Shown here one piece after another: positions 23,466 through 32,774 of a DNA stretch of 64,000 nucleotides (position 1 is its first letter; each line of letters starts with the position of its first letter). Made by a program: the position numbers and the translations under genes. Location of the stretch: contig JBJHDF010000009.1 of NCBI GenBank assembly GCA_050486405.1, forward strand, positions 62,001 through 126,000, written 5' to 3'. This DNA is from JBJHDF01 sp050486405 (GTDB lineage Bacteria > Pseudomonadota > Gammaproteobacteria > Pseudomonadales > Cellvibrionaceae). The notes beneath the pieces were generated by a model that saw only the letters and a list, made by a program, of their open reading frames with translations, ran no database searches and was not told the DNA's origin.

Positions 23466-24853
23466 CTCAAAGGACCGAACCGCAATACCATGCCTTCCAG
23501 CATTTGCTCCCACTCCTTGCGCAACGGGATGGACCGGCAGTACTCCACAGCAAACCCATGAGCTGCCGCCAGACGACGCAAACTGGCTTCGGAATGGGCA
23601 TAGCGGCCGGTAGGTTGCAGCAGATAGTCGTGTTCATCGGCGCAACACTCGATGGAAAACAGTAGACGTCCATCGGGCCGTAAAACACGACGCGTCTGGG
23701 CCAGTACTTGGTTGAGATCGCCCACGTAGACAAATACATCACCGGCGATCACTAGATCCCAACACTGGTCTTTCGAATCGGCCAGTGCGTCCTGCAAGGT
23801 AGACTCTAGCAATTGATCGTAGACGCCACGCTTACGGGCAGCCACCACCATGCCGGACGATAGATCAACACCCATCAAATGACGCGCCCAAGGCTTGATG
23901 TGTATCCCAACCAACCCAGTACCACAACCAATATCCAATACATCAAGACTGGCCGGCGCCTGCAACACACCCACCAAGTGGGCCTCCAGTTCGTAGGGAA
24001 AGCGATAACCCAATTTTTCTACCAGCCGCTGATCAAACTCACCTGAAAGACCATCAAACAGATTGCGTACGAAGCTGTCCGGAGGGCGCTGCGGATTCTC
24101 ACCACGCAACACCGCACACCTGAACCTGAGTCTATCGTTATCGGGAGACAGTTCAAGCGCCTGGGCAAACGCTGCCAGTGCGGCTTGCGGTTGCTGCTGT
24201 TTTTCCCGAACTTCGCCAAGATTCTCCAGAGCCGCCCCAAAGCCAGGCCTGAGTTCAAGCGCCCGTTCCAAAGCCTGAGCGGCGTCATCCAGGCGATCTG
24301 CCAGCAACAACGACCGGCCCAGAGAGCACCAAGCGTCAGCAAACCCGGGGTTTCCTGCTACCAATTGCTGCAACAGGTTAAGCGCCAAATCGTTCTTACC
24401 AAGCGCCACCCACACATTGGCCAGATTGTTGGCCGCCGGCAACAGGCCTGGATTTGCTTTGAGCGCCGTGCGATAACCAGACTCCGCTGCCTTCAGATTA
24501 CCTTTGCGTTCCTGGAGCAACGCAACATTGTAATGAGCCTCTGCCCAACCGGGCGCGTACTCAACGGCTTTCTGAAAAGCCGCGAGGGCAGTTTTTGTAT
24601 CGCCAACATCCAGCGCCAGCAAACCTCTCTGAAAGTGCGCACCTGGGTGCCTGGGGGAGCGTGCCAGACAATCCGCCACCGCCTTGTGGGCATCCTCGAT
24701 TTCGTCACACTGGGTCGCTGCCAATGCGCGATAATACAAAAGACCCGGATCGCTTTTGGCGACCACCGATTCGCAAAGCAACTGCCAAACTTCCCTAGCC
24801 TCGCCCTGCCCCAGCAGTTGCCGAACTTGTTGGAGTAATTCTGAAGCGCTCAT
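23462..24853 (-). CDS. TPR-repeat class I methyltransferase
   Basis: Of 463 residues, the first 250 or so form about six tetratricopeptide repeats (for example AHYNVALLQERKGNLKAAES, DAWCSLGRSLLLADRLDDAA). The remainder is a SAM-dependent methyltransferase with motif I LDVLDIGCGTGLVG, motif II MGVDLSSGM and WDLVIAGDVFVYVG. TPR-methyltransferase fusions usually act on protein or polyketide-like substrates held by the TPR array; the substrate here is unknown. It stands alone between convergent xthA and the hydrolase gene. Confidence 0.85.
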   Translation of the reverse strand: MSASELLQQVRQLLGQGEAREVWQLLCESVVAKSDPGLLYYRALAATQCDEIEDAHKAVADCLARSPRHPGAHFQRGLLALDVGDTKTALAAFQKAVEYAPGWAEAHYNVALLQERKGNLKAAESGYRTALKANPGLLPAANNLANVWVALGKNDLALNLLQQLVAGNPGFADAWCSLGRSLLLADRLDDAAQALERALELRPGFGAALENLGEVREKQQQPQAALAAFAQALELSPDNDRLRFRCAVLRGENPQRPPDSFVRNLFDGLSGEFDQRLVEKLGYRFPYELEAHLVGVLQAPASLDVLDIGCGTGLVGIHIKPWARHLMGVDLSSGMVVAARKRGVYDQLLESTLQDALADSKDQCWDLVIAGDVFVYVGDLNQVLAQTRRVLRPDGRLLFSIECCADEHDYLLQPTGRYAHSEASLRRLAAAHGFAVEYCRSIPLRKEWEQMLEGMVLRFGPLS

Positions 24854-24943
24854 ATAAGATGATTATCCTGAAAAGAAAACGAGAGTGGCGAGAATGAGTA
24901 TACCGGGAAACCGACCTCACCAGAACCGCCTCGCGTCCATATA

Positions 24944-25819
24944 TCAGCGAATCTGTCCCAGCAAATCCGGCCAGACATCCACCCAGCAGCAACGGTGATC
25001 AAAGCCTTCGATCACAATCAGCGGATAACCCCACTCCGCAGCTGCGGCAGCCGTCAACGCCGGAGGCACCTGCACATCATCGCTGCCAGCAAAATGCCTC
25101 TGGGGGATGTGCTCCAGCACACTGGCCAGATCAGCCAGAGTCACCGGATCCAGAGAGCCACTCAAGGCACTGTATCTGTGGTATTCCGTCCAGGCGCCCA
25201 CATCCAGATTACCAGCCACCGTCACCACGGCTGCAACATTCTCCAGCTTTTGGGCAAGCAGCAACGCCAGGGCGGCACCACCACTGTAGCCAATCAGTAC
25301 CAAGCGGGGTCTGCGCTCTCCCAGGGCACGCTCCAGAGCCGCGGCCATAGAAGCAACGATCTCCCCGGAATAGCGACTGTGGGTCCACATTCCCGGCTCA
25401 CAACGGTCGTCGGCAAAGTCGTTGAAGTAACAGGGCCGCCCCAGATACAGCACCTCCGCCGGATCCCGGGCCATCAACGCCAGTGCCAGCGGGCGCCGGG
25501 GTGTGGGGTCCGCCGACACCTGATGGCGGCGGCGCCAGGGCAGACCGTCGCCTTCGATGTACACATGCAGGATGCCACCCCCGGCCCCGACGGTACGATC
25601 ACGGCCGGCCCGGCGCAGAATCAAATGGCTGAAGCCAGCGCCTTCAACACGATCAACTTGCATCTCGGCCGTCAAACGCGCAAAATTTTCCCGAGTGTTG
25701 CCCTGACAGGCGCCCAGAGCGACGGCAAACACGATAATCAGCAGCGGTGCCAACACCGCCGTCGAGCCGAAGGGCGAACCCCCTGCGCAACCTCTGCCTG
25801 TGCTACTCCGTATTTGCAT
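24944..25819 (-). CDS. Alpha/beta-hydrolase-fold lipoprotein
   Basis: From ATG 25819 the protein has 291 residues, with a hydrophobic signal segment and lipobox LGAC (residues about 24-38). The fold shows the nucleophile elbow GYSGGA (near residue 190), a late Asp region (HFAGSDDVQVP) and a catalytic His in GFDHRCCW. An LYLGRPCYF segment with nearby Cys may form disulfides. The substrate is unknown. A GTG at 25756 is an alternative start. It diverges from the caspase-like gene, whose ATG is 61 bp away, so they may share a control region. Confidence 0.75.
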   Translation of the reverse strand: MQIRSSTGRGCAGGSPFGSTAVLAPLLIIVFAVALGACQGNTRENFARLTAEMQVDRVEGAGFSHLILRRAGRDRTVGAGGGILHVYIEGDGLPWRRRHQVSADPTPRRPLALALMARDPAEVLYLGRPCYFNDFADDRCEPGMWTHSRYSGEIVASMAAALERALGERRPRLVLIGYSGGAALALLLAQKLENVAAVVTVAGNLDVGAWTEYHRYSALSGSLDPVTLADLASVLEHIPQRHFAGSDDVQVPPALTAAAAAEWGYPLIVIEGFDHRCCWVDVWPDLLGQIR

Positions 25820-25880
25820 TGCGAGTGTTTCACGCCAGCCAATGACTGGCCAACATATCACAACACGGATTGACCAGACC

Positions 25881-27512
25881 ATGAACAAAGCTTTCTTCAC
25901 CGGCAACACCCTCCGCCCGGGCATTGCACTGATTGCCCTCCTCACCCTGGGTGCCTGCAGCAGCAGCCCCACCAGCACGGGAATCGAGCCAGTACCACAA
26001 GTGGCAGACCTGCAGGTTGTCGATTGCCTGTTGCCCGGGCATATGCGTCGCCTGGGCAGCAGTCGAGCCTATATGACACCCCGGCGACCCACCCAGACCA
26101 CAGCGGCAGACTGCCGTATACGCGGCGGTGAGTACGTGGCCTACGACCGGGCCGACTATCGCACCGCCCTCAACGTCTGGCTGCCCAGCGCCGAAACCGG
26201 CGACCCGGAAGCGCAAACCCATGTGGGAGAGATCTTCGAGCGAGGGCTGGGCGGAGAACCCAACTACGAAGCCGCCGCCATCTGGTATCGCCGCGCCGCT
26301 GAGCAGGGTAACCAACGAGCTCAATTCAATCTGGGCACCCTCTATGAGCAGGGGCTGGGGGTAGAGCAGGATCGCCTGGAAGCACTGAACTGGTACCGCC
26401 TGGCCTGGGGTCTGCCGGAAGATCACCTGATTTATCAATCCGCGGCCCAGGAGGCGGAGGCAGATCTACGCGCCCGGCTGGAACAGGAGCTGGCGGAAAA
26501 AAACGGTCGCATCAATCTGCTGCGCAACCAGATCGCCCAGTTGCAGACCGAGGCTGAACAACAACTGGCCGAAGCCGCACCGGCACAGCAGGAATTGGCA
26601 CAGTTGGAGACCTGGGTGGCCAACCTGGAGCAGGATTACTCCGTCACCCGCCAACGCTACGACAACCTGCCCCGCTTTCGAGAGCCACAGAGCGGCACAC
26701 CTGCCGCCGCTGCCACCCTGAACGGCGAGACCATAACCGTTGGGGATATGGAATTTGGACGCTACCACGCACTGATTATCGCCAACCAGAGCTACCAACA
26801 CATCGAAGATCTGCTCACACCCTATGCCGACGCCCATCGCGCCCGGCGCGTTCTCGAAGAGCAATACGGGTTCGACGTTACCTTGCTGTTGGATGCGGAC
26901 AATATCAGCATCATGCAGGCCATGAACGAGCTGAATAATCGCTTGGGCGAACAGGACAATCTGCTGATTTTCTATGCCGGCCACGGCAGTACCATCGGCG
27001 CCGGTGATACCGAAACCGGCTACTGGTTGCCGGTGAACGCCACGCCTCCACCGGACGACACCTTCTGGGTGGCCAACGAATTCATCACCCGGCATCTGTC
27101 CCGAATACCCGCCAAGCGGGTAATGGTGGTGGCCGACTCCTGCTATGCCGGCTTGCTGTCATCGGACCCCGGCTACCTGATCATGGGTGGCGCCCAATTC
27201 GGCGAGGATTATGTGCGTTACAAATTGCCCAACCGCTCGCGACTACTGCTCAGTTCCGGGGGCAATCATCCTGTTCTGGACAACGATGCCGGCGACGGCC
27301 ACTCGGTGTTTGCCCAGGCATTTCTCGACGTGCTGGAAAGCGCCGACGGCATTCTCAGTGCCCCCCAACTGTTTATGCTGGTCCGCTCCCGCGTAGCGGA
27401 GACCACCGAGCGCATTGGTTTTGAACAGGTGCCGGAATTCAAGGCCATCAGAGGTGCCGGTCACGAGGTGGGTGACTTTTTCTTTGTCAGGCAACAGAGG
27501 ACGGATTCATGA
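25881..27512 (+). CDS. Caspase-like (C14) lipoprotein with Sel1 repeats
   Basis: The 543-residue protein has a signal peptide with lipobox LGAC (about residues 17-33), two Sel1-type repeats (AQTHVGEIFERGLGGEPNYE; AQFNLGTLYEQGLGVEQDR), a coiled coil (about 195-265), then a caspase/metacaspase domain from about residue 295. The dyad is complete: His368 in FYAGHGS and Cys421 in ADSCYAG. Such peptidases cleave after Arg/Lys or Asp; specificity is unknown. The stop overlaps the autotransporter start by 4 bp (ATGA), so the two are made together. A lipid anchor would place the protease in the periplasm or at the outer membrane. Confidence 0.88.
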   Translation: MNKAFFTGNTLRPGIALIALLTLGACSSSPTSTGIEPVPQVADLQVVDCLLPGHMRRLGSSRAYMTPRRPTQTTAADCRIRGGEYVAYDRADYRTALNVWLPSAETGDPEAQTHVGEIFERGLGGEPNYEAAAIWYRRAAEQGNQRAQFNLGTLYEQGLGVEQDRLEALNWYRLAWGLPEDHLIYQSAAQEAEADLRARLEQELAEKNGRINLLRNQIAQLQTEAEQQLAEAAPAQQELAQLETWVANLEQDYSVTRQRYDNLPRFREPQSGTPAAAATLNGETITVGDMEFGRYHALIIANQSYQHIEDLLTPYADAHRARRVLEEQYGFDVTLLLDADNISIMQAMNELNNRLGEQDNLLIFYAGHGSTIGAGDTETGYWLPVNATPPPDDTFWVANEFITRHLSRIPAKRVMVVADSCYAGLLSSDPGYLIMGGAQFGEDYVRYKLPNRSRLLLSSGGNHPVLDNDAGDGHSVFAQAFLDVLESADGILSAPQLFMLVRSRVAETTERIGFEQVPEFKAIRGAGHEVGDFFFVRQQRTDS

Positions 27513-29077
27513 GCCCAAACAGATCCCGTGGACGCCTGCCGAGCCTGATGCTCGGCGCGCTCACTCTTGCTGGCACCATCGCCCTGCCCGGCCAGGCCCT
27601 GGCCAGTCTCACCGAACTGATGGACGATTATGCCGACGAGCTACAGCGACAAGCGGCCATATCGGTGCAGCAAACCTATAACGACCTCATCGCCATGGCC
27701 GGCTGTCGGGACAGGGACTACCATGATCCCGGCGACGAATACGACGAGTACGATGAACGCGAGTGGGAATACAACAAACCCGGCACTGGCATCAACGACT
27801 ACCACCATACTAACCAGCCCGGCCAATGTACCGGGCAAACCTTCGCGCTCTTTGACAACCTGCGCAAACTGGTACACAGCGCCAATGCGCTGGTCGGATC
27901 AGGGTCCACAGAGTTCAGCCTGGACATCAATATTGTTCGCCTGGGCAATGCTTTACGCTGGAATGCCGCTGAGGAATACGCGGCCCAGGGCTCGCTTTCC
28001 AATGAATTCGCCAAGGGACAGCTTGACGGCCTCGCCAGCCGTTTGGGCGCCCTGCGCCTGGGTGCTTCCGGTTTCAGCCTGGGCCTGGTGCCGGCCGGCT
28101 CCACCAACGCCCTAGCCCTGGCCCATACCAGTGGTGGCGGTGCCAGCGCCGACGAATTCAGCCGTTGGGGTGGCTTTCTCAACTACGCCTACACTTCGGG
28201 CAAACGAGCGCCCACGAGTTTTGAAAATGCTTTTGATTTTCGCGGTCACGAGATAACCCTCGGCACCGACTACCGTTTGCTGGACAACTTAGTGGTGGGC
28301 GGCGTGTTTGGCCTGGTCGATCAGAGCATCGAATTTGACAGCAGGCGCAGTGTGGTTGGCGGCGGCGTGGAATCTTCGGGTTTCAGCCTGATGCCCTTTG
28401 CCATGTATTACTTCGACAACTTTTATATCAGCGGCTCTCTGGGTTATCAACGGCTTTCCTTTGACAGCAGCCGCACCATTCGCTACGCCTCGCTCAACCC
28501 TGACGTGTCCGGCGTGGACACTGCCGCCACCAGCAAGACCAGTGGGCGAATCCTGTCGCAGTTCGCCGAAGCCGGCTATACCTTCAGTCACGGGGCATTG
28601 ACGCTGGAGCCCTATTTCAACCTGAACATGGCGCAAATCCGCATCGACGGCTTTGTCGAAGAGGACATCAACAACGACGCCTACGACATGATTATTGACG
28701 ATCAAAAATATAACTCTCTGGAGGGTACTCTTGGCGTCACTGTCCAATACACTTTCAGCCCCCCTTTTGGGGTACTAATCCCCTACGCCAGTGTTGAACA
28801 AGTGACACAGGCGCGAACCAAAAGCCGCACCCTTGGTGCGCGCTACGCCAGCGCCGCCACCAGTGAGAGTCTGTTCGACATCACAACCGATGAGTTGGAC
28901 GGCTCCTACAATGTAGTGACCCTTGGCCTGGCAAGCGTCATACGCGGTGCCAGACAAAGGACTCTGGGCAGTGCCGTTAGCGGTGGCGTACAAGGGTTTG
29001 TGCACTACCAAAGAGTGGAAAACCTGAAACACCACGACATTGACATGATCAGCCTGGGGCTGCGGTACGAGTTCTGA
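27509..29077 (+). CDS. Autotransporter-type outer-membrane beta-barrel protein
   Basis: The 522-residue protein has a signal peptide (ALTLAGTIALPGQALA), a short passenger-like region (about 35-205) and a C-terminal autotransporter barrel of about 300 residues ending in LRYEF, the terminal aromatic needed for outer-membrane insertion. The passenger contains an acidic Asp/Tyr/Glu-rich run (about residues 70-90, DPGDEYDEYDEREWEY) flanked by two Cys (AGCRDR and GQCTGQ) that may close a disulfide loop, perhaps binding cations. It is coupled to the caspase-like gene and ends 10 bp before the convergent kinase gene. Confidence 0.85.
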   Translation: MSPNRSRGRLPSLMLGALTLAGTIALPGQALASLTELMDDYADELQRQAAISVQQTYNDLIAMAGCRDRDYHDPGDEYDEYDEREWEYNKPGTGINDYHHTNQPGQCTGQTFALFDNLRKLVHSANALVGSGSTEFSLDINIVRLGNALRWNAAEEYAAQGSLSNEFAKGQLDGLASRLGALRLGASGFSLGLVPAGSTNALALAHTSGGGASADEFSRWGGFLNYAYTSGKRAPTSFENAFDFRGHEITLGTDYRLLDNLVVGGVFGLVDQSIEFDSRRSVVGGGVESSGFSLMPFAMYYFDNFYISGSLGYQRLSFDSSRTIRYASLNPDVSGVDTAATSKTSGRILSQFAEAGYTFSHGALTLEPYFNLNMAQIRIDGFVEEDINNDAYDMIIDDQKYNSLEGTLGVTVQYTFSPPFGVLIPYASVEQVTQARTKSRTLGARYASAATSESLFDITTDELDGSYNVVTLGLASVIRGARQRTLGSAVSGGVQGFVHYQRVENLKHHDIDMISLGLRYEF

Positions 29078-29087
29078 GCCTAACCTA

Positions 29088-30425
29088 TCATGGCGGTGGC
29101 TCGGCCTCAGCAAAGGCCGGGTAGCGACGCAGTTCGTCGAACTGCCGCCGCAGAAGCCGCTGCATGCCAGGGTCCGACTCCTGCGCTATGCTATCGCGAA
29201 GCCTGGCCGTGATTCGCTCCACCGCCTCGACGACACGTGCATCGCTGTCGTGTATTTCCCAAGCGGCATTGACATGGATAACGGCATCGTTCAAAGCGCC
29301 CACCGAAAATGCTCTTTCACTCTCTGCCAAATATTCCAAAAACGCCTGCTGCTCTTCCTGGGGCAAGGCACTTAACGGTACCGGCCCTGGAATCCGGGAT
29401 TCCAGGTAGAAATAATTGCCCGCCAGCGCCAGCAACATCACACAAGCGGCAATGGACAAGCGCCTGGGTCCCGCCATCGCAAATTTCAAACGCCGCAGAA
29501 ATTGCCCCGCGTCGACGATACGATTGCTGCGTTGCAACGCTAGTGATCGTCGCAGCAATGAGCGCAGCAATGGGTTTTTAAGAGGAGGAAGAAGTGGCGC
29601 CGAGTGATTGTCGTGTACCTGCTGGGCATCTGCGCCGGAAAAGGGGTGCCTGCCGTTTAGCAGCTCGCAAGCAATAATCCCCAATGCGTAGATATCATCG
29701 CTGGGATGCGGCGGCATGAACTGCAACATTTCCAGGCTGGCATAAGGATAGGTAACGGCGCCCAACTCACCGGCATCGAAGTTATCCTGATAGACCTCCT
29801 GATTTACGGCACGAGCGATGCCAAAATCGAGAATCTTGACGCGGTTATCTTCAGTCACAAAAACATTGGCTGGCTTAAGATCGGAATGCACTATGCCGCG
29901 ACTGTGAGCGTAGGCCAAACCACTGGCAACTTCACGAACGATATCCCATTTCTGCCGGGTGCTCAGCGTACCGCGAGAATCGGCGAGTATATTGCCCAGA
30001 GAATCACCCTTGAGCTCTTCCATGGTTAGGTAGATAAGCTCACCATCACGATCGAAGTCGTAGACGGTAACAATATTGGGATGGGCCAGCTCCTGGGTCT
30101 TCTTGGCCTCACGCTGCAACGTAATCAACGCTTGGGGATGGTGTTTGAAACCTTCACCGAGAATCTTGATAGCAATATATGGATTATTATCACCAGCTTC
30201 CTGCTTGCGCAGGTCCAGTGCGCGAAACACCTCTCCCATACCTCCCGTGCCCAGCAGGCGCTTAAGCACAAAGCGCTCTTTAATGACATCACCAGGACTC
30301 AGGCGAAGGTCTTTGCTGGCTGCCAGCCGAGAGGACTGAATATCCGCGATCTGAGTTGCGTCGTCGTCACGAATACGGGTAAGGTTTTGTTTCGCGCCAT
30401 TCGAGGTATCGTCGCCGCTGTTCAA
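29088..30425 (-). CDS. Hanks-type Ser/Thr protein kinase with one membrane helix
   Basis: The 445-residue protein starts at TTG 30425, supported by GGGGAGG 5 bases upstream. The kinase domain spans about 48-310: Gly loop LLGTGGMGEVF, Lys in IAIKILG, catalytic loop HSDLKPANV (the usual Arg before Asp is Ser, a non-RD kinase) and DFGIA. APE is replaced by SLE. One membrane helix (SIAACVMLLALAGNYFYL) follows, then a periplasmic tail of about 110 helical residues of unknown function. It lies 53 bp downstream of the hybrid kinase in the same direction and converges on the autotransporter gene. Confidence 0.9.
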   Translation of the reverse strand: MNSGDDTSNGAKQNLTRIRDDDATQIADIQSSRLAASKDLRLSPGDVIKERFVLKRLLGTGGMGEVFRALDLRKQEAGDNNPYIAIKILGEGFKHHPQALITLQREAKKTQELAHPNIVTVYDFDRDGELIYLTMEELKGDSLGNILADSRGTLSTRQKWDIVREVASGLAYAHSRGIVHSDLKPANVFVTEDNRVKILDFGIARAVNQEVYQDNFDAGELGAVTYPYASLEMLQFMPPHPSDDIYALGIIACELLNGRHPFSGADAQQVHDNHSAPLLPPLKNPLLRSLLRRSLALQRSNRIVDAGQFLRRLKFAMAGPRRLSIAACVMLLALAGNYFYLESRIPGPVPLSALPQEEQQAFLEYLAESERAFSVGALNDAVIHVNAAWEIHDSDARVVEAVERITARLRDSIAQESDPGMQRLLRRQFDELRRYPAFAEAEPPP

Positions 30426-30478
30426 TTGAACCTCCCCGAAAGAAAATTGATATCGGCGTTGACGCTACATAAAAGGCA

Positions 30479-32731
30479 TCAGGCAGCGGTGTCCAACCAG
30501 CGAGCCAACCTTTGCTGCAGATCCTGATAGCGCAACGGCTTGACCAACTGATCGTCGGTGCCAGCGGACTGGCAGCGGGATTGCAACTTTTCATCGTCGC
30601 CGGCCACCATGGCCAGGATAGGCAACCGCTTGCTGGCGCTGGCACTTTCCGCGGCCCGGATCTCCGCCACCGCCGCCAGATTTTCCTCAGCGGTAATATC
30701 ACAATCGATGAGCAACATGTCGTATCGCTCCCGGTCTATGGCGGATACAGCGTCACTGCCACTATTCACGACCTGAACATTGCAGCCGAGTTTTTTAAGC
30801 ATGGCGGAAATCACCATCTGGTTGACCCGCTGGTCCTCCACCACCAACACTCGCAACGGGGCAACCCCGTTTCCCTCTGCCGTACCCACGCCCTGCTCCT
30901 TAATACTCTGCTGCGCGGAATCTTCATTCTTGCTCTCGCCTGAGTCACTCGCCCCCGCACTTTCTGATGATGCTTTCAGTGCCTTGCCAGCAACATCGTA
31001 CAAGCGCTTGCGCAATATCGGCTTTTCAATACAGCGAACTTGAGATAAGGCTCTGAGATGCGATTTAACTTCTTTGGTGTCTTTCTGTAACAAGCTCAGC
31101 GCTATCAACTGCTGTGGCTGAGGAAATTTTTTGCTGCTGGCAATTTCCCGGGACAGCACCAATGCGTTCAAGCTTTGCAGCGGATTATGAATTACAGCCA
31201 GATCAAAAGGTTTGCCATTTGCCGCAGCCTCTTCCAACTTGACCACAGCTTGCTCGTAACCGTACACTATCTGAACAGCAGCACCCCATTGCTCCATATC
31301 ATTGCCCATATCGTGCGCCACAACTTCGGGAAAATCAACCAACAACACTCTTCTTCCTGCCAACTTCTGGTCACTGACCGCCGGCACCATATCCCCGGCA
31401 ACCACTTCCAGTTTTACCGCCAGAGCGATGCGATGCCCACCCCGATTGGTTTTGAGAATATTGACACTGCCACCCATGCACTCCGCCAGACCCTTGCTGA
31501 TGGATAGGGCTATTCCCACCGGTTGGTTATCACCAAATGACTGCTCATCGCCACCAACAATCCCCTCTCCACCACCGAGCGTGTCGCTGATAATCAGTTG
31601 CAGTTCACCATCATTTGACGCGTCGAATGCAAACTCCGCCTCGATAAACACATGCCCGGTATCGAACAACTTGAGGGCATGGCTGAGCAACGTAGCCAGC
31701 ACCTGTTCAAGCCGGGTTGCGTCGCCACGCACCCGATCAGGCATGGAGTCGTCAAACAGGAAATTCAGTTCAACGCCCTGCTGATGGGCTTGTAGTGCAA
31801 AATCCCGAATCTGCTTTTCCAGCAGACGGCGCAGATCAAATTCGGAAACCTCCAGCTCCAGGGAACGTGTGGTAATGCGGGAGAAATCCACCACATTGTT
31901 TACAAGGTTGAGCTGCCGCTCGGCTGCCTTGCGTGCCAGCAACAGCAGCTCTCTCTCCCGTTCGGCCAACTTGCTTTCGTCAGCCTGATCCAGAGTACTC
32001 AGAATGTCACTCAGCGAAGAACGAAACTCGTGTCCTAGATTGATCAAAAACTCATTCTTCAAGGCAATGGCAGCCTTGGAGCTGCGCTGCTCATGCTCCA
32101 GGCCCTTGGCCCGCTCGCGCAGGGCGTAATTGGACTCCAAACGTTCCCAGTAGGCAATGGAGAGATTCTTGGCCTGATAGCTGATCATGAGAAAGAACAT
32201 CAACATGATGATGCCGTACAGGTAGCCTTCCGTAGCTCCCAGCAAAATGGCGGTCAGCGCCGCAGGCACCTGACCGATGAACAGATAGATGGTGAGGAAC
32301 TTCCTATAGGGCGCGAAGACGCTGGTTATGGTGGAATAGAACACCACTGAGTAGAGCCACATCAACAGCGTTTCTCCGCGCATACCTTGCGACCAGGTCA
32401 GGCTGACAAGAATGATACTCCACCAGGCAGCACCAAGAAACGATGCCAGAAAATACTGATTGCGCCAACGGGTGGGTGCCCGAGCATATAGTGTGTCGAA
32501 ACGAAATAGATAGTAGCCGCGCAGCAAAGTTACCAAAAGTAAACCGGTCAGCAGCACTATGGCCAGTGTCGTTTCACGCAAAAAGAACTCGCCATAACTC
32601 AGGCAGAGTACGAAGACGATAAAATTCAGTATCAGACCGCGACGGCTGTACTTGGCCACACGGGAATCCGTGTCGCGCATGATCTGGCGATCTTTCTGGA
32701 CCTTGGAAGCAGGTACAAATAACTGCAACAT
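30479..32731 (-). CDS. Hybrid histidine kinase with degenerate ATPase and first receiver
   Basis: From ATG 32731 the protein has 750 residues: about five to six membrane helices (20-195), a coiled coil, a HisKA-type box with His in LINLGHEFRSSL, an ATPase domain and two receivers. The ATPase looks damaged: N-box LLSHALKLF lacks the Asn, and the G boxes read DTLGGGEG and GIALSIS. Receiver 1 has His in place of the phospho-Asp (LAVIHNPL), while receiver 2 keeps it (MLLIDCD) plus the Lys of LVKPL. It may be a pseudokinase or act as a phosphatase/sensor. It starts 43 bp after nspC and precedes the Ser/Thr kinase gene. Confidence 0.85.
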   Translation of the reverse strand: MLQLFVPASKVQKDRQIMRDTDSRVAKYSRRGLILNFIVFVLCLSYGEFFLRETTLAIVLLTGLLLVTLLRGYYLFRFDTLYARAPTRWRNQYFLASFLGAAWWSIILVSLTWSQGMRGETLLMWLYSVVFYSTITSVFAPYRKFLTIYLFIGQVPAALTAILLGATEGYLYGIIMLMFFLMISYQAKNLSIAYWERLESNYALRERAKGLEHEQRSSKAAIALKNEFLINLGHEFRSSLSDILSTLDQADESKLAERERELLLLARKAAERQLNLVNNVVDFSRITTRSLELEVSEFDLRRLLEKQIRDFALQAHQQGVELNFLFDDSMPDRVRGDATRLEQVLATLLSHALKLFDTGHVFIEAEFAFDASNDGELQLIISDTLGGGEGIVGGDEQSFGDNQPVGIALSISKGLAECMGGSVNILKTNRGGHRIALAVKLEVVAGDMVPAVSDQKLAGRRVLLVDFPEVVAHDMGNDMEQWGAAVQIVYGYEQAVVKLEEAAANGKPFDLAVIHNPLQSLNALVLSREIASSKKFPQPQQLIALSLLQKDTKEVKSHLRALSQVRCIEKPILRKRLYDVAGKALKASSESAGASDSGESKNEDSAQQSIKEQGVGTAEGNGVAPLRVLVVEDQRVNQMVISAMLKKLGCNVQVVNSGSDAVSAIDRERYDMLLIDCDITAEENLAAVAEIRAAESASASKRLPILAMVAGDDEKLQSRCQSAGTDDQLVKPLRYQDLQQRLARWLDTAA

Positions 32732-32774
32732 GGTTGGTGCTCGTGACAATATCTTGAGAAACAAACCCCGGATT

